Positions 8,393 to 17,356 of a DNA stretch of 64,000 nt are shown piece after piece. Where the stretch lies: NCBI GenBank assembly GCA_039105265.1, contig JAPFFF010000061.1, positions 124,001 to 188,000 on the forward strand. The letters are read 5' to 3'. Both the position numbers and the translations under genes were made by a program. A model generated the notes under the pieces. The model saw only the letters and a program-made list of their open reading frames with translations. It made no database searches and was not told where the DNA came from. The stretch is from Tritrichomonas musculus (lineage: Eukaryota; Parabasalia; Tritrichomonadida; Tritrichomonadidae). Numbering within the stretch: the stretch's first letter is position 1; the number at the start of each line of letters is the position of its first letter.

Positions 8393-9159
8393 TTATAAAA
8401 ATGAACTTTTTGAATTAAATTTTTATTAAACTTTTTGTGAGTGAAAATTTTTAGTGAGGTGGGATCGAGGTGGGATTGAGGTGGGATTGAGGTGGGATCG
8501 AGGTGGGATTGAGGTGGAAATTTTGTCTTTTTCATTTTATAATATATTTTTTTTATTCCAAGAATCTTTCTTTGTTTTGATTTGAAATATTTCTTGACTT
8601 TTAATAATTTTCCAAAACCATTTGTTGAATGATGAGTATGAAAATATGAATTATAAAGATAAGTGATTTCATCTGACGGATAAATTCTATCTGGTTCAAT
8701 TATTTTAAGAAAATCTTTAAAATTATTTATCGGGTCAATCTTATCATGATAACTTTTTCCAAATACATCTTGTGGGTTTGGAGATCTTGGATTTCCATGA
8801 CGGTTTGGATTTGCTGGATGTTCTTCTAATTGTTTTTCTACAATTTGATTGATTCCTGCATAAAATTCTTCTTCATTTGGAGACGTTGATTGAGGTTCAT
8901 TAAAATTACGGTTTGGATTTGCTGGATGTTCTTCTGATTGTTTTTCTACAATTTGATTGATTCCTGCATAAAATTCTTCTTCATTTGGAGACGTTGATTG
9001 AGGTTCATTAAAATTACGGTCTATTTCCCAATCATCAATTTCATTATTGACAACAAAGTTTTGAAAACTATTATTTAAATTTTGCATGTTTGGTGATAAT
9101 TGATATTGAGGTGAACCCCCAGTTGAATAGTGTAGAGGTAATTCGTTATCACTTGACAT
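8377..9159 (-). CDS. 260-aa Asn/Pro-rich protein with internal repeats
   Basis: The N-terminal half is polar and disordered, with two tandem copies of a repeat of about 36 aa (beginning RNFNEPQSTSPNEEEFYAGIN), encoded by two near-identical DNA blocks of about 108 bp between about 8801 and 9016. The middle (DVFGKSYHDKIDPINNF and on) looks folded. The C-terminal part includes an 11-bp DNA repeat at 8456-8517 read as PPQSHLDPTS twice, then a Lys/Phe-rich tail that overlaps the next gene's promoter. The leader TTCATTTTTTAATTA matches the block. Function unknown. Confidence 0.5.
   Translation of the reverse strand: MSSDNELPLHYSTGGSPQYQLSPNMQNLNNSFQNFVVNNEIDDWEIDRNFNEPQSTSPNEEEFYAGINQIVEKQSEEHPANPNRNFNEPQSTSPNEEEFYAGINQIVEKQLEEHPANPNRHGNPRSPNPQDVFGKSYHDKIDPINNFKDFLKIIEPDRIYPSDEITYLYNSYFHTHHSTNGFGKLLKVKKYFKSKQRKILGIKKIYYKMKKTKFPPQSHLDPTSIPPQSHLDPTSLKIFTHKKFNKNLIQKVHFYKCFFY
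8456..8517. repeat. 11-bp tandem repeat GAGGTGGGATY
   Basis: About five and a half copies of GAGGTGGGATC/T inside the 260-aa gene. Because 11 is not a multiple of three, each turn of three units adds 11 residues, giving the repeated PPQSHLDPTS peptide. Confidence 0.85.
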
Positions 9160-9209
9160 TAATTAAAAAATGAAAAATGGTTTTGACAGCCACTTTTATT
9201 TTTGTATCG
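9160..9209. promoter_or_regulatory. Bidirectional promoter with a GGTTTTGACAGCC block
   Basis: 50 bp between two divergent genes. The plus side has GGTTTTGACAGCC at 9179-9191 followed by ACTTTTATTTTTG before the ATG at 9210. The minus side has TTCATTTTTTAATTA before the ATG at 9159. The combination of a TTTTGACA block and an initiator recurs at 11115-11152, 11393-11434 and 11747-11803. Confidence 0.55.
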
Positions 9210-9686
9210 ATGAATCAACCAACCTTCCTCTCTGATGATTTCTTAATTCCAGAAGCTAGACAAATGGAAAATATAAATGAGAATGTCTTTCCTCAATATC
9301 AAGGTCAAGAGTTTCATGATCGTGATCTTGAAATAAATACAAATCTCATTCAATTGTTTCCTGATGATGTTGTTGGATTGTTAAATTTATTTGAACCAAC
9401 ACTTGAAAATTTAACAACTTCTATCAAATATATATTTCGTTCTCCATTTAATCCAAACCATTTGTACAATATTGTGAAAAATTGGTACTTATCTAATCCA
9501 GAAAATTCTGAACAAGATCTTCAAGCAATTGGTAGTCAAGAAAATCATCCAGAAGTTTCAAATCATTGGATCTTCCCAATTTTGAATGCACTCTCACAAT
9601 CTCAAAGAAATGTTATTTGGGAGAAATATTTCAATAATACAATTAACCAATTTGTTCAAATTGATTTTGTGAAAATTGTTCAATAA
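9210..9686 (+). CDS. 158-aa protein upstream of the D5-like helicase
   Basis: The frame is open from 9177, but the first 33 bases are the promoter block, so the ATG at 9210 (MNQPTFLSDDF) is preferred. The middle (DDVVGLLNLFEPTLENLTTSI) and the following aromatic-rich part look folded and helical. It lies just upstream of the SF3 helicase gene on the same strand, so it may work with it, for example as an N-terminal or loader-type partner. No domain was recognised. This gene and the helicase may not be intact. Confidence 0.45.
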   Translation: MNQPTFLSDDFLIPEARQMENINENVFPQYQGQEFHDRDLEINTNLIQLFPDDVVGLLNLFEPTLENLTTSIKYIFRSPFNPNHLYNIVKNWYLSNPENSEQDLQAIGSQENHPEVSNHWIFPILNALSQSQRNVIWEKYFNNTINQFVQIDFVKIVQ

Positions 9687-9829
9687 TCTCATTTAAAGAT
9701 AAGAATTATAAAAGAAAATATTCTTCTACTGGAATTCGTGTTGGAGATTTCTTTACTGATTTCAAAAAAGTTTGTTGTTATATTCAACTAGACAATATCT
9801 TCATAATTAAAAAATCAAATACGTTAGAA

Positions 9830-10912
9830 ATGTTAAATCCTACTCAATTTGCACCAATATTGAAAAATATTAAATTAGGGTGTTCAAAAGTTGGTAAAAA
9901 TACAAAGAAAGCAATTACTGCATTTGATGTTGTTTCCTTTGGGAAGAATTTGGATTTCATTACTTATGAATCAATGAAATTCTATTCCGAAGATCCAAAC
10001 ATTTTTTCATATTTTCATTGGTATCCTTATTCAAGATTAATTCTTTGTACACAAAATGTGATTCAACCATATTTGGATCATATTTTTAGAGTTATTGCAA
10101 ATTCTGACCAAGAATTATATGATTATATCATTAAATGGATTTCATTTATTTTTCAACATCCAGATGGTAAAACAGGTACTGCATTAGTTCTTATTGGTAT
10201 ACAGGGTTGTGGGAAAAATACATTTACTAATGTTCTTTGTCAACTTTTAGGTGAATATTCTGATCCAAATGCAAACTTTGATAATATTACAAGCAATTTT
10301 AATTACCAAATCTTAAACAAAAAATTATTGGTATGTTCAGAAAAGGAAGATCATAATAAAAACGATCGAAAATATCTTAAACAACATGAAAGATTAAAAA
10401 CGTTAATCACAGAAAGATTCGCTACTATTGAAGGAAAACATAGAAATACTGAATCTAAAGAAAATGTTGCCAATTTCATCTTCTTAACAAACAATTCTGC
10501 TCCTATTCGAATTGATGAAGACGATAGAAGATTTGTTGTTATAAATTGTTATCCAATGAAAGGTCAAGACTATTTTGAACCTTTACGTAATCTTGTTTCG
10601 ACACATGATTTCTTATCAAATTTAATTACTTTTTTCTTGACTGTTGATTTATCAAATTTCTATCCAGCACAATTTCCTACAACTGAGGCAAGAATGAATT
10701 TAATGAACTTTTCAAAATCTCCTGAAAAATTATTTATTGAGGAAAACTTTCAAAAATTCAGAAATGGTTATGTAGCTTTTGATGCCTGGCTTGAATTTAA
10801 AAAATGGGCAAAAGTAAAAAATTTCAGAACCAAAACTCATCAAGATTTTAATCAAACAATTTTACAATACTGCTCATTCAATAATAATGATAAGAAATAT
10901 AGATTAAGGTAA
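9830..10912 (+). CDS. D5-like SF3 replicative helicase (poxvirus D5/phage primase-helicase type)
   Basis: 360 aa. The P-loop GIQGCGKNT is at residues 123-131, and the Walker B-like LLVCSEKED is at 166-174. The sensor stretch FIFLTNN is followed by IDEDDRRFVVI, the arginine-finger region of SF3/D5 helicases. This places it with the AAA+ helicases that unwind DNA at viral, plasmid and phage origins. No primase motifs were seen. The frame is open for some way upstream of the first ATG, so the N-terminus is uncertain. The stop is followed by TTTTTATTTAA. It is the only replication gene in this block. Confidence 0.8.
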   Translation: MLNPTQFAPILKNIKLGCSKVGKNTKKAITAFDVVSFGKNLDFITYESMKFYSEDPNIFSYFHWYPYSRLILCTQNVIQPYLDHIFRVIANSDQELYDYIIKWISFIFQHPDGKTGTALVLIGIQGCGKNTFTNVLCQLLGEYSDPNANFDNITSNFNYQILNKKLLVCSEKEDHNKNDRKYLKQHERLKTLITERFATIEGKHRNTESKENVANFIFLTNNSAPIRIDEDDRRFVVINCYPMKGQDYFEPLRNLVSTHDFLSNLITFFLTVDLSNFYPAQFPTTEARMNLMNFSKSPEKLFIEENFQKFRNGYVAFDAWLEFKKWAKVKNFRTKTHQDFNQTILQYCSFNNNDKKYRLR

Positions 10913-10916
10913 CTTT

Positions 10917-11114
10917 TTATTTAATTAAATCTTTTCTTAAAAGTTCAATTTCTTTTTCTACTTTGTCTCTTTCTCTTCGTAAATCCATTAATTTTCTAAA
11001 ATCTTTATCATCAAAAACCATTTGATTACCAATAATCCCTGCCTTTTTTTCGATGTCATTTATTTGTTCATCTAAGATATCCCATTTCTCGTAAGCTTCT
11101 TGCAATTTAGACAT
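10917..11114 (-). CDS. 65-aa coiled-coil protein
   Basis: The protein begins MSKLQEAYEKWDILDEQINDI and ends in a strong Glu/Arg/Lys heptad region. It is almost certainly a duplicate of the neighbouring 79-aa gene: both start MSKL, share a terminal LRRERD stretch and carry the same leader (GTTTTGACACTTCAC, then TTTTATTTTTGTTTTC). It is convergent with the helicase, 4 bp apart, and its stop runs into AAATAAAAA. Function unknown. Confidence 0.55.
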   Translation of the reverse strand: MSKLQEAYEKWDILDEQINDIEKKAGIIGNQMVFDDKDFRKLMDLRRERDKVEKEIELLRKDLIK

Positions 11115-11152
11115 GAAAACAAAAATAAAAGTGAAGTGTCAAAACTGCTTTT
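11115..11152 (-). promoter_or_regulatory. Leader with a TTTTGACA block, copy a
   Basis: On the minus strand, GCAGTTTTGACAC (11136-11148) is followed by TTCACTTTTATTTTTG just before the ATG. An identical leader stands before the next gene (11393-11434), which points to duplication of a gene with its promoter. Confidence 0.55.
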
Positions 11153-11392
11153 TTATTTAATTTCTCTTAAAAGTTCTTGAATTTCTTTCATTTGATATCG
11201 GAGTCGGTCTCTTTCTCTTCGTAATCGTTCCAATTCTTCTTGATCATCCATCGATAATTTGGATTCATCATAAATTATAATTGCATCCTCATTTGTGTAA
11301 TTAGGTGCATTTTTTTGAATTCTTCTTATTTGTTTCCATTTTTCTTTCCATTCTTCTCGAAGACTTATTAATTTTTCTTCCAATTTAGACAT
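11153..11392 (-). CDS. 79-aa coiled-coil protein
   Basis: The protein starts MSKLEEKLISLREEWKEKWK. It is helical with a short loop (NAPNYTNEDAIIIYDES), then a second Arg/Glu-rich helix (LERLRRERDRLRYQMKEI). It is a paralogue of the 65-aa gene downstream and shares an identical leader. It probably acts by helix pairing, with itself or a partner. Function unknown. Confidence 0.55.
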   Translation of the reverse strand: MSKLEEKLISLREEWKEKWKQIRRIQKNAPNYTNEDAIIIYDESKLSMDDQEELERLRRERDRLRYQMKEIQELLREIK

Positions 11393-11434
11393 GAAAACAA
11401 AAATAAAAGTGAAGTGTCAAAACTGCTTTTTTAT
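11393..11434 (-). promoter_or_regulatory. Leader with a TTTTGACA block, copy b
   Basis: Same sequence as 11115-11152: GCAGTTTTGACAC at 11415-11427 on the minus strand, then TTCACTTTTATTTTTG before the ATG at 11392. Confidence 0.55.
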
Positions 11435-11746
11435 TTAAAGTTCTTCAATTCTTGTTTCAGCAATTTTCTTTTTCAAGATTTGTATTTCCAAGTTAATTAT
11501 TTCAGCTTCCAATCGAAATTCATCATCTTTCTTTTTGATTTGGTCTTTCGTTGGATAAACTTTAGGATTATCAGAAACTGCTCCCATTGATCCAGATGTT
11601 TCTCTTTTTTCTCTTTCTTCTCTTTCTTCTCTTTCACGAACTTCATCCCAAAACTTTTTGAATTCATTATTATTATCTTCTTTTTGTTTCAGTACCATTT
11701 TCAATTTTATTTCCAATTGTTTAGAGACAAGTGCACTTTCTGACAT
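11435..11746 (-). CDS. 103-aa charged coiled-coil protein
   Basis: The frame opens at 11767, but the ATG at 11746 (MSESALVSKQLEIKLKM) fits the leader pattern better. The middle has EREEREEREKRE, a highly charged single-helix-like run, then a Gly/Ser-rich linker. A C-terminal helix carries Leu/Ile heptads (EAEIINLEIQILKKKI). Third member of the small coiled-coil run. Function unknown. Confidence 0.5.
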   Translation of the reverse strand: MSESALVSKQLEIKLKMVLKQKEDNNNEFKKFWDEVREREEREEREKRETSGSMGAVSDNPKVYPTKDQIKKKDDEFRLEAEIINLEIQILKKKIAETRIEEL

Positions 11747-11803
11747 TATCAAGAAAACAAATAACATTATGGTCTGTCAAAACCGCTCTTTATTGAAATT
11801 TAA
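11747..11803. promoter_or_regulatory. Bidirectional promoter with a GGTCTGTCAAAACCG block
   Basis: 57 bp between two divergent genes. The block at 11771-11785 is the best match to the motif also seen in variant form at 6121-6135. TTATTTGTTTTC lies on the minus side and CTCTTTATTGAAATT on the plus side. Confidence 0.5.
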
Positions 11804-12118
11804 ATGTTATCGTCAGAAGGTGAAAAATTAATGAATTATTTAGAAAAGAAAGCTTATCAAAAGAAATTAATAATGCCAAATGAAGCTAGAAATTATAAAG
11901 GATATCAAAAAGATTTTGTAACTGATGATGAATTTGAACAAATTTATAATGCTTATTCAGAATTTCGAAAAGTATTATCTGAATCATTACCTGTAATCAC
12001 TGATGAAAAAATTCCTGATGATGAATTAAGTTTTGAAGAAAAAATTGAGAACCATGTAATTAATAATTTACATAATGAAAATATTCGTACTTTTCCTGAA
12101 TTTGAAAAATTGACCTGA
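11804..12118 (+). CDS. 104-aa acidic helical protein
   Basis: The protein starts MLSSEGEKLMNYLEKKAYQKKL. It is acidic and helical, with a central YKGYQKDFVTDDEFEQIYNAY that looks like a small helical domain. Its last 59 bases overlap the end of the convergent Lys-rich gene. Function unknown. Confidence 0.5.
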   Translation: MLSSEGEKLMNYLEKKAYQKKLIMPNEARNYKGYQKDFVTDDEFEQIYNAYSEFRKVLSESLPVITDEKIPDDELSFEEKIENHVINNLHNENIRTFPEFEKLT

Positions 12119-13701
12119 ATTCATCAATTTTTGTTGACCATTGTCTTACCAATAAAACATGAGCGCTCCATTGATCCTGTTCCTTTTGAGTTACCAAATC
12201 CAAGACGGTTAAGACATCCAATAATTCACCTTCGTCCAACTTTATTTGAATTCTTTTTTCAATTTCGTCTTCCAATTTTTCTTCATTCCAGTCAGGGTGT
12301 GAAAATTGCACCATTTCTTTTGTGTCATTAATCAATTGTTTTTTGACATTGTTTTGTAAAATATTTTGATCCCTGTATTTTCGCCAATAAGTTTTCGATT
12401 CTTTTTCAGTGAGTAGTTCATCTAATTCCCAATCATCGGAATCAGCAAATTTGTCAGGATTGAGAACTCTTTCTCTTGCAATTTTTGTTATTTCGTTGTC
12501 TGCTTTTTCTGGGTATATCAGGTGGAGCATTTCTGATAAGTCTCTTATCTGTCTCTTTTGTTGACCAGAGACCAATATTATTCTTGGAGTTGGCGCTGGA
12601 GGTGGAGGTGTTTGTTGAACATCTTTCGCACGGGGAACTTGTGATCGGCTTGTGATCTTTTTCTTTGGTTTATCGCGTTTATCAGATTTATCAGGTTTAT
12701 CAGGTTGAATAACTCTGTTCATTCTTTCAAGTTTTCTTTTTGAAGGTGATTTCTTTTTTGAATTTGTTTTCTTTCCTGTCTTAGATTTCTTTTTTGAATT
12801 TGTTTTCTTTCCTGTCTTAGATTTCTTTTTTGAATTTGTTTTCTTTTTTGGTTCTGGTTTATTTTTCGTCTTTTCAACTGACCCTGGTTTGATTGTTTCA
12901 TTCAAATCTTCTAATTGGACTTTTTCTTTCCATTCCATGTATTGTTCTCTTTCTTTCCTGTCGATTTCGTTTCTTGTAGCTTGACTTGTCTCATCTGTTG
13001 AAAACACCAATTTGAGATATGACTGTCGACTGGTAAAGGTTTTTGTTTTCATAAATTTCAAAATTTTTCTCAGATCTCTCGGTAAATTGTTTTCATCTTG
13101 ATAATATTGAAACATTGTTTTCATGATTTCGTCATTTGTCTTTCCGAGAATATCAGCATTGATTGATTTGAAATGGTCCATAAATATATCTGTCCAGATT
13201 TTGATATTGCCGTTTTCGTCGTAATCATCAACAAATGTATGTGCCAAATTTGATTTGAATAATTCCATGCAAATCAATCGTGCAACAATTTCATTCATTT
13301 CGTCATCTTCTATAAAACGAAGGAATTCCTGATCATCTAACCATGAAATTATTTCAGATTTTGTTTGAATGCCATTGTCTTCAAATTCTTGCCATTGCTC
13401 CGAGCTTATGTTTGATGGAAGGGTTAAATGATGATGATGGTGAATATTTTGATCTTTTTCTGTATTTTCAACTTTTTCATCTTTTTCCTGACAATCTAAA
13501 TTTTTGATAACTTCTTCGGGGTCATCATCACTTTTCTGTGCTTTTGGTTGATTTTTCTTAATTATTGGTGTTGGCTGAGATTTGTATGCATCTTCTGAAA
13601 TAAATTCGACTTCTGAGCTATAATCTTCATCTGATGATAAGCTTCTTTTATTTGGAACTGGTTGACTTATTTGTTGAAAACGTGGATTTTTTGAGCCATG
13701 T
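12060..13701 (-). CDS. Lys-rich protein with helical repeats, cut by the Maverick A end (array copy)
   Basis: The frame is open from the stop at 12060 up to the Maverick A terminus at 13702. The first ATG inside is at 13298, but the frame does not start there. C-terminal half: two related helical modules of about 55 aa, one containing SEMLHLIYPEKADNEITKIA with DDWELDELLTEKES, the other KEMVQFSHPDWNEEKLEDEI with DEGELLDVLTVLDL. Between them and the N-terminal part lies a basic linker with KKTNSKKKSKTG repeats and a PPPPAP stretch. The linker suggests nucleic-acid or microtubule binding. Maverick A inserted in this gene; the far side is at 54456-54595. Confidence 0.55.
12750..12855. repeat. 36-bp tandem repeat in the Lys-rich linker
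   Basis: About two and a half copies of a unit with TTTCTTTTTTGAATTTG and TTTCCTGTCTTAGA, encoding KKTNSKKKSKTG. The unit is in frame, so the linker can change length without breaking the gene. Confidence 0.75.
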
Positions 13702-13983
13702 AGTAGTATAGTATAGGCTCCGCTATCGCCAAGCCTATACTTAAGCCCATTTTACAGCCACTTGGAGCCTTTGGAAGCCCCCCAGAGCCTTCAAAAAGCT
13801 CCAACCACCTCGATAATTCAAAAAGTTCGCAACAAAAAAATTCCAAACTCATATTTTTATCGTCTCGTTGTAAAAATTATTTTGACACAAAAAAATGTAT
13901 TTCTTGAAGATTCCGTTAAGATAATCCCTTCGAATCAAGAAGTTGTTTTATAATGATTGAAATGTACCCGACGCTCAATCCAG
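13702..13983. repeat. Maverick A left terminal inverted repeat (array copy 2)
   Basis: Exact repeat of 247-528. Confidence 0.9.
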
Positions 13984-14894
13984 CTGAAGAACAAACACCA
14001 ATCCCTATAGAATATGCTTACTTTTTGGAAGATGGAGAGCAAGACCCCAGCAAACCAAATCGATACTACTTTAATTTTCCACAAGAATGGTGCACTTCAA
14101 ATAGAGGAGAATCTATTGTTGGGGTAAGAAATATGTGGTTGATTGCGAGAAGAAGAAAAATTGAATTCACCATCACAATTGCAAAATTTCAAAAGAAATA
14201 TTTTAATATAGTGGAAGGGAATGATACGACTTCAAAAATAAATAATATGATATTATTGTATAAAGATAATATTAAAGTAAAAGATGTAAAAGTTATCGAT
14301 TGGATGTCGATAGAAGGAGATTTTAGAGGATTCTTTAATGCTATTCATACATCAATAAAAAACTATATAGCAACATGGTGGAAGGACGTCAATGAAATAT
14401 TTGTACAGTCAGATACTGATATTTTAAATAGAGATATACAATCTGATGGCTATTATGATGAGAGGGGTTTTCATGAAAAAATATATTCAGAACGAAATAA
14501 TAATGATGCGGATGAATATGGTGTAGCATTCAAATTAAAAGAAACAAATAAAGATTTTGATGAAGTATTTAATATTGGTGATGGAGTTAGTCAAAACAAT
14601 AAAGATGTTTATTTAAAGTACTATGATAAAGTTTTAACGTTTGATAATGTATGGGATAGACATTCATGTAAAGTTTATTCATCAATAGCAGAACAATCAA
14701 ATCGTTATTATATTGGTAATTCGAATGTTAATTTCAACCCCATCAAATACTTTAAGCTGAATTCAACAGACCAAAGATTTTGGATTGATTTATATTCTGC
14801 GCGTGAATATAAAGCACCATTTAAATTACCAGTCGGTGAAAGCTTTGCTATAGAGATGATATTCTTACCATACAAGAAGATGTTATATGTTTAA
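13953..14894 (+). CDS. Capsid-like protein of Maverick A (array copy 2), candidate penton
   Basis: Identical to the gene at 27408-28349; see that entry. Confidence 0.6.
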   Translation: MIEMYPTLNPAEEQTPIPIEYAYFLEDGEQDPSKPNRYYFNFPQEWCTSNRGESIVGVRNMWLIARRRKIEFTITIAKFQKKYFNIVEGNDTTSKINNMILLYKDNIKVKDVKVIDWMSIEGDFRGFFNAIHTSIKNYIATWWKDVNEIFVQSDTDILNRDIQSDGYYDERGFHEKIYSERNNNDADEYGVAFKLKETNKDFDEVFNIGDGVSQNNKDVYLKYYDKVLTFDNVWDRHSCKVYSSIAEQSNRYYIGNSNVNFNPIKYFKLNSTDQRFWIDLYSAREYKAPFKLPVGESFAIEMIFLPYKKMLYV

Positions 14895-14904
14895 ATAAAT
14901 TTAA

Positions 14905-15363
14905 ATGACTTACAAAACAATAGAGGAGTTATATAAAAAGTTTCCATGGAAAACACCATCAAAATTTGTTCCTCTTGCAAAACGATATGGATTTACAGAA
15001 GAAGCAGCATTAAATTATTTGAAGAATATAGTGCATGATGTTAAAGTACCAAAGGCAAAATTTATGAATATATATTCAAAACACTCAGGAGGATATCAAA
15101 TGGACACTTTCATAAATGACAAAACAAAAGATGGTTTGAATTATCTGATGTTTATAAATATCAATACCCGAAAGGCTTTTTGTTATGCGATGAGAGGGAA
15201 GGGAGCAAAAGAAGTAGCTAGAGCATTAAATCAATTTTTAGTAGATGAACCAAATGTTTATTCTATTACTTCTGACCAGGATGCCGCCTATTTGTCCAAC
15301 GATGTTTTGCAAATAATGAAGGCAAAAAATATTATATACAATACTACGGAAGACAATAATCAT
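14905..15363 (+). pseudogene. Integrase of Maverick A, partial (array copy 2)
   Basis: Exact repeat of 1450-1908; stops at the array seam. Confidence 0.85.
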
Positions 15364-15598
15364 TGATGAACCCCTTTTCGATTTGACTGATTGTGTGTCC
15401 GCTGTGTGTGAGCTTCAAACGTGTTTTAGTACCGACGGGCATAGGTACATCTTTATTCTGAAACTCTTCAGTGACGAATGAGAATGTATTATCCCCACCG
15501 TTTTTCTGTACGAGGTTTCTGAGTGTATCGTTAAAGAATTCGAGAATATCACCTTCATCATTTCCACTGTTTTTGAATTGAGCGTTCTGATATGTCAT
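15364..15598 (-). pseudogene. Major capsid protein of Maverick B, N-terminal part (copy 2)
   Basis: Exact repeat of 1909-2143. Confidence 0.5.
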
Positions 15599-15677
15599 TT
15601 GGGTTCACATAAAAAAATAGGAAGTACTGTTGATGAACTAGCATTGAATAAATCACTTTTTATTCCCAACTCAAAAT
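15599..15677. promoter_or_regulatory. Divergent promoter of Maverick B (copy 2)
   Basis: Exact repeat of 2144-2222. Confidence 0.5.
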
Positions 15678-15998
15678 ATGGCGTTCGGAAGCTGGTTGAA
15701 GAATCTCGGTAAGAAGATAGTTAATGGATTCAAGAAAGTAATACCCATCGCAAAAAAAGTAGGGAAAGTTGTTAAGAATACCGTAGCTCCAATACTCGGA
15801 ACTATAGGTAATGCTATCGGTGGTAAAGCTGGGAAAGCACTTGATATCGCAAGTAGCATTACCGGTACTGCAGCAGATAAAGCTCTCTCCATCACTGATA
15901 AAGTCGATAACTACATCAAAACGAATGGGCGTTCAGCGATGGATGATTGGATAGCTCATGAGAGAAACCTCTCAAAACACCTCGTAATCCCTAAATAA
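15678..15998 (+). CDS. Small amphipathic virion protein of Maverick B (copy 2)
   Basis: Exact repeat of 2223-2543. Confidence 0.5.
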   Translation: MAFGSWLKNLGKKIVNGFKKVIPIAKKVGKVVKNTVAPILGTIGNAIGGKAGKALDIASSITGTAADKALSITDKVDNYIKTNGRSAMDDWIAHERNLSKHLVIPK

Positions 15999-16090
15999 AC
16001 GTGTTTGATAACGATTGATAACGATTGAATATTTATGAAATCATTCAGAAATTATCATTAATAATTCACTATTTTTATTAACACTCAAAC

Positions 16091-16444
16091 ATGGATGTTA
16101 AGATTATAGAGCCCATCACGCACTACATTAAAGAATTCGATACACCTAACGACTTCGATTCATGGTATAAGTCCCATCAAGAAGAGCTCGATAAACTCAC
16201 CACTCACAAACTCAACAAGATGTATCACATCAATGGATATCGCATCACGCGTATTAAAGGTGTATTATCACTCAAGAAAGCATCTCGAAAATCAACTCCT
16301 AAAGATGATATCATCACTGATAATTCAGAGAACGAGCAGCGTTTCATAGCTATCGAAAATGAGATATCAGATATGTCTGAAGATATCAAGAATATTAAGA
16401 TTGCTTTAAAATCTATAGAGAACTACTTCTCAAACCTCGAATGA
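16091..16444 (+). CDS. 117-aa coiled-coil protein of Maverick B (copy 2)
   Basis: Exact repeat of 2636-2989. Confidence 0.45.
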   Translation: MDVKIIEPITHYIKEFDTPNDFDSWYKSHQEELDKLTTHKLNKMYHINGYRITRIKGVLSLKKASRKSTPKDDIITDNSENEQRFIAIENEISDMSEDIKNIKIALKSIENYFSNLE

Positions 16445-16445
16445 G

Positions 16446-17306
16446 TTATAATTGAATGAATGTTTCCCCACCGTCAATCACTTGAATTACGAGATATGGA
16501 TGAGAGTCGGGATACTCATTCTTTAACGACATGATATTCTCATATTTTTCATAGAAATCATCGAAACAGAGGTTAGAAGCTGATTGACTATAGATATATC
16601 GCAATTGTTGTTTATTGAAGCATGGGAATATGAATAACGTAGTGATTTCGTTTTTGATATGAGGCTTGAGTCCCTTCCATCCCTGAATCAAGAGAAAGAA
16701 TGTCATATTCGTATGTCGACAACGACGTAATAATTGCGAGAAATATGATGTTTCATTCGTGAAGAGTTTGCTGTTACTGATATCATCAAACAACACAAGC
16801 GTATGAAGATACTTTTTATTGAAATCATCAATGTGTAATGTATTGAATAATCCCTCAATATCACTCTTCGTGATGTTTAATTGTGGATCGTTGAGCATGT
16901 TTTCGAGATGATTATTCTTAATGGAGTAATACTCATTCTTCGATTTAATGATTTTCTCGATAGTTTTCTCAGCATCGGATTCACTCACGGTTATTATCGG
17001 TAATCGAGATTCTATTAAAGATTTCAATGCTAAGAAAGATCTATCACTTTCATTCCCATCTTTAGTAACATAAACGAGTAGATGATGAGTATTCATTAAC
17101 GATATTTTTATCACCTCTTCCAGAGCTATCACAGTCTTCCCCTGCCCTTGTTTACCAACGATTACATTAACTGAATTATATCTCACGTTAATCTCAGGAT
17201 GTATCTTATCGATGAATGCTCCACTCATATCTTTCTTCTTACTCGTTAATACCTCATTCACTTTATTTTTAACGATATCGTTTAACGATATATTCTCAGG
17301 TATCAT
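16446..17306 (-). CDS. Genome-packaging ATPase of Maverick B (copy 2)
   Basis: Exact repeat of 2991-3851, with the same P-loop GKQGQGKT. Confidence 0.85.
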   Translation of the reverse strand: MIPENISLNDIVKNKVNEVLTSKKKDMSGAFIDKIHPEINVRYNSVNVIVGKQGQGKTVIALEEVIKISLMNTHHLLVYVTKDGNESDRSFLALKSLIESRLPIITVSESDAEKTIEKIIKSKNEYYSIKNNHLENMLNDPQLNITKSDIEGLFNTLHIDDFNKKYLHTLVLFDDISNSKLFTNETSYFSQLLRRCRHTNMTFFLLIQGWKGLKPHIKNEITTLFIFPCFNKQQLRYIYSQSASNLCFDDFYEKYENIMSLKNEYPDSHPYLVIQVIDGGETFIQL

Positions 17307-17356
17307 GTTTATGAAATGTAAAAATATATATCACAACAGCATCATTCGTATCCCAC

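Larger units (their letters stand above)
5602..13701. other. Small-gene block with D5-like helicase (array copy 1)
   Basis: About 8.1 kb of compact, AT-rich coding DNA on both strands, bounded by the Maverick B terminus and the Maverick A terminus. It has one SF3 helicase gene, one predicted surface protein and about a dozen genes of 50-160 codons, many of them coiled coil. Leaders share a TCA(C/T)TTTTAT block and, in several cases, an upstream TTTTGACA block. No capsid, integrase or polymerase was recognised. It could be the remains of an unknown selfish or virus-like element, or a host gene cluster. Confidence 0.6.
1909..15363. repeat. 13,455-bp tandem array, full unit
   Basis: A full unit running from inside the Maverick B capsid gene, through the Maverick B terminus and the small-gene/D5-helicase block, to inside the Maverick A integrase. 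Every open frame is repeated at +13,455 with an identical protein. The joins at 1908/1909 and 15363/15364 are the only places where Maverick A integrase abuts Maverick B capsid sequence. No clear target duplication is seen at the join, which suits a recombination or end-joining seam better than transposition. Confidence 0.95.
13702..15363 (+). mobile_element. Maverick A left end, partial copy (array copy 2)
   Basis: Exact repeat of 247-1908, ending at the second array seam. Confidence 0.9.

Noticed and set aside
12131-12331. 66-aa plus-strand open frame
   Set aside because: Shadow of the Lys-rich minus-strand gene that covers this stretch.
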